In this document: one piece after another, positions 1-6,404 of the stretch
Position numbering within the stretch: the first letter of the stretch is position 1
Layout of the letters: each line of letters starts with the position of its first letter
Assembly: GCA_902493145.1 (NCBI GenBank)
Contig: CABUOA010000027.1
Coordinates: 1-26,860, forward strand
Length of the DNA: 26,860 bases
Reading direction: 5' to 3'
Source: an uncultured Collinsella sp.
GTDB taxonomy: Bacteria; Actinomycetota; Coriobacteriia; Coriobacteriales; Coriobacteriaceae
Made by a program: the position numbers and the translations under genes
The notes under the pieces: model-generated
The model's input: only the letters and a program-made list of their open reading frames with translations
Database searches by the model: none
Told to the model about the DNA's origin: nothing

Positions 1-2
1 CG

Positions 3-20
3 GCCGCCCTACGGGGCGGC
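3..20. repeat. Short GC hairpin with TACG loop
   Basis: A perfect 7-bp stem, GCCGCCC pairing with GGGCGGC, closes a TACG tetraloop. No T-run follows on either strand, so a classical intrinsic terminator is not shown. It could be the 3' end of a rightward gene outside the window, or part of the 5' leader of the leftward transcript expected from the promoter near 62-67. Confidence 0.45.
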
Positions 21-61
21 TTCACGTTGTTCGAGAAGTATTGTTGCCAGCTTTGCGCGAT

Positions 62-97
62 CTTATACACAAATCTAAGTCTCTATATATAAGATTT
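62..97 (-). promoter_or_regulatory. Leftward promoter with HspR-like operator, twin of the dnaK operator
   Basis: Positions 71-97 hold a 27-bp sequence with AAATCT / AGATTT ends. It shares its first 11 bases (AAATCTAAGTC) and its last 10 bases (ATATAAGATTT less its first A) with the sequence at 9252-9278 upstream of dnaK, at the same total length. On the minus strand a TATAAG -10-like hexamer lies at 67-62, three bases from the operator. At dnaK a TATATT hexamer sits at almost the same place. This predicts a leftward gene beyond the window edge controlled by the same regulator. HspR is the obvious candidate because hspR is in the dnaK operon. The motif does not match the classical HAIR consensus, so the regulator is inference. 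A clb-type or small heat-shock gene to the left is only a guess. Confidence 0.55.
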
Positions 98-158
98 TCT
101 GAGTGATTAAGTGATAGGGAGCAGGCACGCTCGCCCGCTGCGGCCTCGTCCCCTTACT

Positions 159-376
159 ATCTCAATCTGCAACATCTAGCGGCTGTTTATGGCTCTAGAT
201 GTTACAGATCGAGATGAAATGACCAGCGGCACCCGTTTATCTAAATCTGTAACATCTAGTCAGCAAATAGAGCTCTATCTGTTACAAATCGAGACGAACA
301 GAAAACACCCGGATCAAAAATCTAAATCTGTAACACCAGGCCCACTTTTAGCGGCCAAGATGTTACAGATCGAGAC
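159..376. repeat. Array of three 57-bp imperfect palindromes
   Basis: Three units lie at 159-215, 239-295 and 320-376, giving a period of 80-81 bp with 23-24-bp spacers. Each begins near ATCTAAATCTGTAACA and ends near TGTTACAGATCGAGA, so the ends are inverted copies of each other. The middles are variable. Because each repeat unit is itself a palindrome and the spacers are short and partly similar, this is not a CRISPR array. Nothing here looks coding. The array lies between the leftward promoter near 65 and the stop of the minus-strand gene at 429. Confidence 0.7.
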
Positions 377-385
377 AGACCGAAA

Positions 386-420
386 ACCACCACAAAGAGG
401 ACAGGCACCTTTGTGGTGGT
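386..420. repeat. GGGACAG-loop hairpin (copy a)
   Basis: A perfect 12-bp inverted repeat, ACCACCACAAAG / CTTTGTGGTGGT, surrounds the 11-nt loop AGGACAGGCAC. It sits 8 bp downstream of the stop codon of the minus-strand gene at 429. The same arms recur at 1190-1224 and 2057-2091. Confidence 0.8.
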
Positions 421-428
421 CGCGGTCT

Positions 429-1100
429 CTACTCCTTCGCCGAACCCGTACTTCCCGATTCGACGGTCCAGGGCATCTCATCCTCGAACAGCCATGTACG
501 GGCAGACCCACTATCGCGTGCAGTCTGCGGGTCAGGCAAGCAGGTCTGTTTATAGGCATCTTGGATACACTGACCCATAAAATCGTTGAGCTCGGTCTGG
601 TCGCCCTCCATGACATAGGCGACATCACCGTCCATGATGTAGATGCCCGGACCCTCATTGCCCTCGTAGCCGGGATCGTACGAAACATCACATAACTTGG
701 CGCCATTCGCGGTGTCCAACTCGATGGACGAGCGGCATCCGCCAACCATGTCATTCGCTTTTGCCCGATAGGACGCATATCCATACCAGCGCTTAAAGGT
801 TTTGCCCCTGAGCAGCTCGGACGCCCTGTCGATCAGACTAGAATCCGTGGTATAGCGCATAGCCCCAAGCTGAATACGTGGATAATTACTAATGCCCAGC
901 GCAGCCGGTTGCTCATCAAAATCAACGGTAATGGTCTCGGGCTTGTCGTCGCCGGTCAGAAGTTCGACAGATTGAGTCACAGGCTTGACCACCGGCTCCG
1001 TCACCGCAGCAGGTAGAAATGCCATACCGACAGCGCCCGCGCCAACCACAGCGATCGCAAGCGCCAAGACAATCAATCCAATACGGGCAGAACGGCTCAC
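429..1100 (-). CDS. Hypothetical membrane-anchored protein, about 223 aa
   Basis: I do not recognise a family. The open frame runs further upstream to a GTG at 1139. I prefer the GTG at 1100 because a GGGGTG ribosome-binding sequence lies 7 nt before it and the resulting protein begins with a few basic residues followed by a hydrophobic helix (about residues 7-30). That gives an N-in signal anchor or uncleaved signal with the rest outside the cell. The outer part has four cysteines (in GGCRSS, KLCDV, GQCIQ and QTCLP contexts), which could form disulfides, and an acidic, Gly-rich centre. The gene is isolated: it is divergent from the membrane protein at 1335 and bounded on both sides by GGGACAG-type hairpins. 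Similar size and layout to that neighbour do not extend to clear sequence similarity. Confidence 0.65.
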   Translation of the reverse strand: MSRSARIGLIVLALAIAVVGAGAVGMAFLPAAVTEPVVKPVTQSVELLTGDDKPETITVDFDEQPAALGISNYPRIQLGAMRYTTDSSLIDRASELLRGKTFKRWYGYASYRAKANDMVGGCRSSIELDTANGAKLCDVSYDPGYEGNEGPGIYIMDGDVAYVMEGDQTELNDFMGQCIQDAYKQTCLPDPQTARDSGSARTWLFEDEMPWTVESGSTGSAKE

Positions 1101-1189
1101 GGCAAAACACCCCACAATGCAAACCTTCGCCACCTGCACTAATGATACCGCCAGCTAACACTATTACCAAAAGAAGCCGCGCGCTCCTC

Positions 1190-1224
1190 ACCACCACAAA
1201 GGGGACAGGCACCTTTGTGGTGGT
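1190..1224. repeat. GGGACAG-loop hairpin (copy b)
   Basis: A perfect 12-bp inverted repeat, ACCACCACAAAG / CTTTGTGGTGGT, surrounds the loop GGGACAGGCAC. It lies between the divergent genes at 1100 and 1335. Its arms are identical to copy a at 386-420. Confidence 0.8.
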
Positions 1225-1334
1225 TTTCGACGCTAACGGTCGACCATCTCGCGCCATGAGATTAAACTTGAATTGTTCTCTGAACATATCCATTTCTGCC
1301 TATCCTCAACAGATCTTTGTCTCGAGGAGCGCAT

Positions 1335-2003
1335 ATGAAGCCGCCTCATTCCACCGGTCGCAACATCATCGCCATTCTCGCCGTACCCATCGTGATGCTC
1401 TTCCTTATCGCCATCACGCCCTTTTCCCTTGGTATCGCCTCGCCCTTCGATTTGTGCGGGATGGTCGACGCCGGCTCGCGTGCCACCTCGCTCTCCTTTA
1501 TCTGCCGTGGTGTGTTCTACGAAGACGCAATTCCCACCGGAAGTTGGCGGTCAAAGTTACCGCTGCTCGGTCAAATCGACGGACAGTCTCCTTATTTCTG
1601 CTTTGAACCTCAGACGATGAATTATTTGATCGACGACCAGCCGCTTTCCTCCGTCTCCCTCGCCTACGACTACATGCCAAACGCCGACGAGCGCCACATG
1701 AACCAAGTCCTCGACAAGATGCTTGGACAGTGCGGGCTCACCGAGGAGGCCGGTCGAACCATCTATAGCAACCAGAAATTAAAGCGAACAGAACTCCGCC
1801 GTGTCGGAAAAATCAAAGGGCGAAACGGGGCCGCCTACTGGGATGCCTGGGCAACACGCGACAAGGGCGAATTCGGACACAGCACCTATATGGTCACTGT
1901 CTACACCAAAGACGGAATTAAGGACAATGTTGACGATTTCGCGTCATCCAAACTCGGCATCCCCAAAACAACCAAGACTCCCGGCCTGGATGAAATTCTG
2001 TAG
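1335..2003 (+). CDS. Hypothetical membrane-anchored protein, 222 aa
   Basis: No family recognised. The ATG at 1335 is preceded by GAGGAG at a good distance. The open frame itself begins slightly earlier at a TTG (1317) with no ribosome-binding site. Residues about 9-32 form one strong hydrophobic helix after a basic N-terminus, so the product is probably a membrane-anchored extracytoplasmic protein. The exported part holds several cysteines (DLCGM, FICRG, YFCFE, GQCGL) and a lysine-rich C-terminal third. It stands alone, with hairpins on both sides (1190-1224, 2057-2091), and is divergent from a similarly sized membrane-anchored protein. The surroundings give no pathway clue. Confidence 0.7.
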   Translation: MKPPHSTGRNIIAILAVPIVMLFLIAITPFSLGIASPFDLCGMVDAGSRATSLSFICRGVFYEDAIPTGSWRSKLPLLGQIDGQSPYFCFEPQTMNYLIDDQPLSSVSLAYDYMPNADERHMNQVLDKMLGQCGLTEEAGRTIYSNQKLKRTELRRVGKIKGRNGAAYWDAWATRDKGEFGHSTYMVTVYTKDGIKDNVDDFASSKLGIPKTTKTPGLDEIL

Positions 2004-2056
2004 AGCCGCCCATTAACATGCCGCTCACCGATCACAACAACATCGAGCTCGTCCCC

Positions 2057-2091
2057 ACCACCACAAAGGTGTCTGTCCCCTTTATGGTGGT
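2057..2091. repeat. GGGACAG-loop hairpin (copy c, inverted core)
   Basis: Arms ACCACCACAAAG and CTTTATGGTGGT pair with one mismatch around GTGTCTGTCCC. That loop is the reverse complement of GGGACAGACAC, so the core lies in the opposite orientation to copies a and b although the arms are the same. Confidence 0.75.
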
Positions 2092-2185
2092 CCAAAAAAG
2101 AAACCGCCCCGATATCAGAGGCGGCATCAAGCAAGTCTATTTATTAGCGTCCCTCAAGACCCAACGAGAACGCAAAAATGTAGCA

Positions 2186-2253
2186 CGGGGCTTACCCTTT
2201 CCCGAACGCGACCCTCGCGAAGCGCGTGAGCGAGCGGGAAAGGGTAAGCCCCG
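2186..2253. repeat. Long inverted repeat 3' of the hydratase gene
   Basis: Perfect 19-bp arms begin CGGGGCTTACCC at 2186 and end GGGTAAGCCCCG at 2253. The 30-nt middle is itself rich in CTCGCG / CGCGTGAG pairing. It starts 18 nt after the hydratase stop codon on the minus strand, and a TTTTT run lies about 8 nt beyond it, so it may serve as an atypical terminator for that gene. Confidence 0.6.
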
Positions 2254-2271
2254 GGCGGACAATTAAGTGCG

Positions 2272-4572
2272 TTACTCGGCAGCGGCCTTGAACTTGTTGT
2301 AGTTGATCAGGCAGCCGGCCTTAACGATGGCACGCTCCTCCGCCGTCATATTGGCAATGTAGAGCTCAATCTGCTCGACCGCACCATCGGCGCGCACCAC
2401 GTAGGCGGCGATGTTCTTGAGGTCGCCATCGAGCGCGGCACGGATACCCGGCACAAAGACGTAGTCGCCCACCTCAAAGTTGGGCTCTGCCTCCATCTGG
2501 AAGGGCACCATGCCCCAGTTCATGACATTGGAGCGATAGCGCTTGGTGGCGTACTCGTGGACGATGTTGGCCAGGCCGCCGATCACGCGCTGGCAGCTCG
2601 CAGCCTGCTCGCGGGCAGAACCGTCGCCCGGCTTCTTGGCGTAGAGCATGGAGCCGTACTCGGTCGCCTTGGCATCGGCCGCGACGCCCGCGCCGGTCAG
2701 CGCCTCAAACACACCGGCAAGCTCGGCATCGAGCGCCGCCAGGTCACCCGCGGACTCGCCGGCAACGCGGCGCTTCTCTACGGCGTCGACCTCCTTGGAG
2801 CGGCCCACGTAGGCCGGGTCGCGGCGGCTCAGCGTAAACTCGGCCAGACCCAGCGGGTTGGAGCGGAAGGAACTCGTCTCGCCCGAGGGAATGAGCTCGT
2901 CGGTCGTGGTGACCGGGTCCATGATCTTGGAGCACACCTTGAGCAGGATGTCGTCGCCGAGAGGCTCCATCGCGGGCCATGGCTTGATGTTGGGACCCTC
3001 GACCAGCTCGTCGGCCGGCTCAGCCTTGCCAAAGCCCCAGTACACGCGCTTTTTGTACGGCGCGTCGTCAAAGGCGTACTCGCAGGCCTCGTCCCAGGTG
3101 TCCTCGGGCAGGTCGGTCGCCGACGTCAGGACGCCGCCGTTGGCAGCCGTCGCCGCAATGGAGCGGGCGTCCATCAGGGCCACGGCGCTCAGCTGGCCAT
3201 TACCCGGCTTGGAACCCTCGCGGTTGGGGAAGTTGCGCGTGGTGTGGCGAATGGACAGGCCGTTGTTGGCAGGCGTGTCGCCGGCGCCAAAGCACGGGCC
3301 GCAGAATGCCGTGCGCACGATCGCGCCGGCCTCCATAAGGTCGTAGATATAGCCGCGGCGTGTAAGCTCGAGCGCCACGGGCTGGCTCGTGGGATAGACC
3401 GACAGCGAGAACTCGCCGCAGCCGGTGTTGGCGCCCTTGAGCACGCGGGCAGCCTGGACCACGGAGTCGTAGTTGCCGCCCGAGCAGCCGGCGATAACGC
3501 CCTGCTGCACGTGCAGCTTGCCGTCGACGATCTTGTCGAGCAGGCTAAAGTGCGTCTTGCCCTCGCCGATCTTGGCGGCCTCGAGCTCCACCTCGTGAAG
3601 GATGTCCTCGAGATTCTCGTTGAGCTCGTCGATCTCAAAGCCGTTGGAAGGATGGAACGGCAGCGCGATCATGGGCTTGATGCTCGACAGGTCGACCTCG
3701 ACGCAGCCGTCGTAGTAGGCGACATCGGCGGGCTTGAGCTCGCGGTAGTCGTCGCCGCGGCCGTGCATGGTCAAAAACGCGTGCGTGTCCTCGTCGGTTG
3801 CCCAGATGCTCGACAGGCAGGTGGTCTCGGTGGTCATGACGTCGACGCCGTTGCGATAGTCAGTCGTCATGCTCGCGATGCCGGGGCCCACGAACTCCAT
3901 GACCTTGTTCTTGACGTAGCCCTTGGCAAAGACGGCGCGGATGATGGCGAGCGCCACGTCGTGCGGGCCGACGCCGGGGCGCGGGGAACCCGTGAGGTAG
4001 ATGGCAACGACGCCGGGATAGGCGACGTCGTAGGTGTCACGCAGCAGCTGCTTTGCCAGCTCGCCGCCGCCCTCGCCCACGGCCATGGTGCCCAGGGCAC
4101 CATAGCGGGTGTGCGAGTCGGAACCCAGGATCATCTTGCCGCAACCGGCAAAGTTCTCACGCATAAAGGAATGGATGACGGCGATGTGCGGCGGAACGAA
4201 GATGCCGCCGTACTTCTTGGCCGCAGAAAGGCCAAAGACGTGGTCGTCCTCGTTGATGGTGCCGCCCACGGCGCACAGCGAGTTATGGCAGTTGGTGAGC
4301 ACGTAGGGCAGCGGGAACTGCTCCATGCCCGAGGCGCGCGCCGTCTGGATGATGCCGACAAAGGTAATATCGTGGCTCGCCATGGCATCGAAGCGAATCT
4401 TGAGTGCCTCGGGGTCGCCGGACGTATTGTGTGCCTGGAGGATCGAATACGCGATGGTGCCGCGCTTGGCATCCTCGGGCGTCTGCGTAATACCGCGCTC
4501 AGCAGCCTCGGCCGCAGGCACAACCTCGCTGCCGCCGCGCAGGTAGATGCCGTCCTCGTACAGCTTGACCAT
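2272..4572 (-). CDS. Aconitase-superfamily hydratase, 766 aa
   Basis: Predicted [4Fe-4S] hydro-lyase of the aconitase / isopropylmalate isomerase superfamily. It interconverts a hydroxy-acid and its isomer by dehydration-rehydration. Visible family features, from the ATG at 4572: HNTSG near residues 48-52, SDSHTRYGALG at 151-161, a cluster cysteine in TETTCLSS (C252), the FCGPCFGAG pair (C424, C427), NFPNREGS near 447-454, and a C-terminal swivel domain around YRSNVMNWG. The open frame extends 69 codons upstream. I reject that extension because the ATG at 4572 has GGGAGA in front and the residues after it are where family similarity begins. The citrate/isocitrate reaction is likely but not provable here; this long single-chain group is usually annotated only as hydratase. 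It is not co-transcribed with a citrate-cycle gene in the window. Confidence 0.88.
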   Translation of the reverse strand: MVKLYEDGIYLRGGSEVVPAAEAAERGITQTPEDAKRGTIAYSILQAHNTSGDPEALKIRFDAMASHDITFVGIIQTARASGMEQFPLPYVLTNCHNSLCAVGGTINEDDHVFGLSAAKKYGGIFVPPHIAVIHSFMRENFAGCGKMILGSDSHTRYGALGTMAVGEGGGELAKQLLRDTYDVAYPGVVAIYLTGSPRPGVGPHDVALAIIRAVFAKGYVKNKVMEFVGPGIASMTTDYRNGVDVMTTETTCLSSIWATDEDTHAFLTMHGRGDDYRELKPADVAYYDGCVEVDLSSIKPMIALPFHPSNGFEIDELNENLEDILHEVELEAAKIGEGKTHFSLLDKIVDGKLHVQQGVIAGCSGGNYDSVVQAARVLKGANTGCGEFSLSVYPTSQPVALELTRRGYIYDLMEAGAIVRTAFCGPCFGAGDTPANNGLSIRHTTRNFPNREGSKPGNGQLSAVALMDARSIAATAANGGVLTSATDLPEDTWDEACEYAFDDAPYKKRVYWGFGKAEPADELVEGPNIKPWPAMEPLGDDILLKVCSKIMDPVTTTDELIPSGETSSFRSNPLGLAEFTLSRRDPAYVGRSKEVDAVEKRRVAGESAGDLAALDAELAGVFEALTGAGVAADAKATEYGSMLYAKKPGDGSAREQAASCQRVIGGLANIVHEYATKRYRSNVMNWGMVPFQMEAEPNFEVGDYVFVPGIRAALDGDLKNIAAYVVRADGAVEQIELYIANMTAEERAIVKAGCLINYNKFKAAAE

Positions 4573-4587
4573 ACTGTCTCCCACTCT

Positions 4588-4604
4588 GCCCAAAAGATTT
4601 GGGC
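4588..4604. promoter_or_regulatory. Perfect hairpin just before the hydratase start codon
   Basis: GCCCAAA-AGA-TTTGGGC is a perfect 7-bp dyad centred 24 bp upstream of the hydratase ATG and next to its ribosome-binding site. It could be an operator or a leader hairpin limiting translation. No regulator is identified. Confidence 0.4.
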
Positions 4605-4738
4605 GCATAGCATACATTCGTTCAATATCGTGCCATAGAACGGTTGCGAGTGGGTTACGAATCTGCGCGTTCACTTTATCTCGGTAAAGCAGAGGACGAG
4701 TTAGGTCCTGGGGAGGCAGACTTAGACGCTCAAATGAC

Positions 4739-4802
4739 GAGAGTGGATAATCTCCCACTTTGAGCCTGCAAACAGGCAAAAAACGGGAGATTATCCACTC
4801 TC
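4739..4802. repeat. Nested palindrome with 18-bp arms
   Basis: Perfect 18-bp arms, beginning GAGAGTGGATAATC at 4739 and ending ATTATCCACTCTC at 4802, enclose 28 nt. Those contain a second small hairpin, GCCTG-CAAA-CAGGC. It lies between hspR and the hydratase gene on the minus strand, next to another palindrome (4814-4840). Confidence 0.75.
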
Positions 4803-4813
4803 ATTCTGCAGGT

Positions 4814-4840
4814 ACTCATTTAAGTCTGTCCCCAATGAGT
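4814..4840. repeat. GGGACAG-loop hairpin (copy e), 3' of hspR
   Basis: Arms ACTCATT / AATGAGT flank a 13-nt loop that reads GGGGACAGACTTA on the minus strand. It begins 2 nt after the hspR stop codon. The loop core matches the other GGGACAG hairpins but the arms are different. Confidence 0.7.
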
Positions 4841-4842
4841 GC

Positions 4843-5259
4843 CTACAGGTCGCCGCCCGTGCCCAGCAGTTTGCGCATGACTTGCTCGGGGTTGACCGAA
4901 CCGTCGCGCGGGGCAAGGGCGGTGATCTTCTTCTGCATCTTGTACTCGTGCAGTTCGTCCTCGAGCTGGCGCACGTGGGCGCGGAGCTTTTCGTTCTCGC
5001 GCTCGCGCTCCTCGGCACGCTCCTTCATATCGAGGATGCGCACCACGCCGGCAAGGTTGATGCCCTCGTCGGTCAGTTGGTTGATGAGCTCCAGGCGCTC
5101 GATATCGGCACGCGAATACAGACGCGTGTTACCGCCCGAGCGCTGGGGATTCACCAAGCCTTTGGACTCGTAGACGCGCAGAGTCTGCGGGTGCATGCCG
5201 GTCAGCTCGGCCGCCACGCTGATCATGTACAGCGGTTTGTTCCTATTGTCCTCGGCCAT
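4843..5259 (-). CDS. hspR: Heat-shock repressor HspR (MerR family), 138 aa
   Basis: Autoregulatory repressor that binds operator DNA with DnaK as co-repressor in actinobacteria. The N-terminus holds a MerR winged helix-turn-helix: ISVAAELTGMHPQTLRVYE at about residues 13-31, then the arginine-rich GGNTRLYS strand. After it comes GINLAGVVRIL and a charged coiled coil (about 75-113) followed by a short tail. Length and order match known HspR proteins. The ATG at 5259 is preceded by an AGGTAG ribosome-binding site. It is the last gene of the dnaK-grpE-dnaJ-hspR operon, 72 nt after dnaJ, the same order as in Streptomyces. The probable target is the dyad at 9252-9278 and its twin at 71-97. A GGGACAG hairpin follows the stop codon immediately. 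Confidence 0.93.
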   Translation of the reverse strand: MAEDNRNKPLYMISVAAELTGMHPQTLRVYESKGLVNPQRSGGNTRLYSRADIERLELINQLTDEGINLAGVVRILDMKERAEERERENEKLRAHVRQLEDELHEYKMQKKITALAPRDGSVNPEQVMRKLLGTGGDL

Positions 5260-5331
5260 GCTACCTGACCCCTTTCCGTCTCGTTATCGTCCATCATAAG
5301 CCCGTGGACAGGCGCGGGCGCCACAACCAAA

Positions 5332-6297
5332 CTAGTACGTCGCCTTGTAACGGTTGACCTTCTCGCGGTAGTCGCGCGTGTCGGCCTCGCGCAGCTTGGC
5401 CATGGCATCGCGCTCGTCATCGGACAGGTTCGTGGGAACCTGCACCTTAATCTCGACGAGCAGCGCGCCTGTGCGGCCACGGTGCTTAACATCGGGCGCG
5501 CCCATCTCCTTAAAGCGGAACTTCTTGCCCGTCTGGGTACCCGCGGGCACCTTCAGACGAACCGTCGCACCGCCGGGCGTCGGCACGTCCACCGTGCAGC
5601 CGAGCGCCGCCTCATAGACCGAGACCGGTACCTCCATGGTCACGTCGGCACCTTTACGCTTAAACAGCGGATGCTCCTCCACGTGCGTGGTCACGACCAG
5701 GTCGCCGCGCTCGCCGCCGGCAACGCCATACTCGCCGCGACGTTTGTAACGCAGCTTGCCGCCGTCGACCGCGCCTGCAGGCACCGAGACCGTAATGGTC
5801 TGCTGCTCGCCTGTCGAGGGAATGCGATAGGTGACCTTGTGCGTCACGCCGCGAAACGCGTCCTCGGCAGTTACGTCGACAGTCAGCGACAGGTCGCCGC
5901 CCTTGCGCGCGCGGTTGCGGCCCGCGCCCGCACCGGCAGCGCCCGCGGCCCCGGCAAAGCCCGAGCCCCAATCGCTGCCCCAGGCGCCGTTGCCGCTAAA
6001 GATGCTGTCGAAGATGTCGCCCCAGCCGCTGGCGCCCGCGCCGGCACCGTAGCCGCCGCCATACGCGCCGCCTGCGCCCGGCATGCCGCCAAACATGAGC
6101 ATCTGGTCGTACTCTTTGCGCTTCTTCTCGTCCGAAAGCGTCTCGTAGGCCTCGCTGATCTCCTTGAACTTGGCCTCGTCGCCGCCGGCATCGGGGTGAT
6201 ATTTTTGCGCGAGCTTGCGAAACGCGCTCTTGATCTCTTTGTCGGAGGCGCTCTTGGATACGCCCAGGATGTCATAGAAGGTTTTGCCTGCAGCCAT
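5332..6297 (-). CDS. dnaJ: J-domain co-chaperone without zinc finger (CbpA/DnaJ-like), 321 aa
   Basis: Hsp40 that stimulates DnaK ATP hydrolysis and delivers unfolded substrates. The J domain is at about residues 5-70 with HPD at 34-36. A Gly/Ala-rich linker (about 71-130) follows, then two C-terminal beta-domains with client-binding character (GGDLSLTVDVTAEDAFRG, VPTPGGATVRLKVPAGTQ). The four CxxCxGxG repeats of canonical DnaJ are absent: there are almost no cysteines. This makes it type II (CbpA/DjlA-like in build) although it sits in the place usually held by a zinc-finger DnaJ. The ATG at 6297 has AGGAGAGGAG in front. It lies 107 nt after grpE, a gap filled by two GC-rich hairpins that may lower its expression relative to dnaK-grpE. 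Confidence 0.92.
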   Translation of the reverse strand: MAAGKTFYDILGVSKSASDKEIKSAFRKLAQKYHPDAGGDEAKFKEISEAYETLSDEKKRKEYDQMLMFGGMPGAGGAYGGGYGAGAGASGWGDIFDSIFSGNGAWGSDWGSGFAGAAGAAGAGAGRNRARKGGDLSLTVDVTAEDAFRGVTHKVTYRIPSTGEQQTITVSVPAGAVDGGKLRYKRRGEYGVAGGERGDLVVTTHVEEHPLFKRKGADVTMEVPVSVYEAALGCTVDVPTPGGATVRLKVPAGTQTGKKFRFKEMGAPDVKHRGRTGALLVEIKVQVPTNLSDDERDAMAKLREADTRDYREKVNRYKATY

Positions 6298-6319
6298 CGT
6301 AGCTCCTCTCCTGTTTCAT

Positions 6320-6399
6320 CCGCCGCCCAGCGGGCGGCGGCTCATGCTTTCATATGGCACTAGGCCAGAAAGGGCCCCGGGTGTTGCCCCGGGGCCCTT
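6320..6399. repeat. Two strong GC hairpins in the grpE-dnaJ gap
   Basis: The first is CCGCCGCCC-AGC-GGGCGGCGG at 6320-6340. The second pairs AAGGGCCCCGGG (6370-6381) with CCCGGGGCCCTT (6388-6399). In transcription order (minus strand) the 6399-6370 hairpin lies 5 nt after the grpE stop, followed by TTTCTGG, a poor U-tract. Partial termination or mRNA processing between grpE and dnaJ is plausible. Confidence 0.6.
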
Positions 6400-6404
6400 C
6401 TCAA

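Noticed and set aside
159..376. CRISPR array
   Set aside because: Only three units, each unit is a long palindrome rather than a short repeat, the spacers are short and partly alike, and there are no cas genes.
2557..4638. Long plus-strand open frame opposite the hydratase gene
   Set aside because: It is antisense to a clearly conserved enzyme, has low-complexity Ala/Gly/Val/Arg composition, and is a product of high-GC codon use.
4573..4779. N-terminal extension of the hydratase
   Set aside because: The extra 69 codons have no family similarity and run into the palindrome at 4739-4802; the ATG at 4572 has a proper ribosome-binding site.
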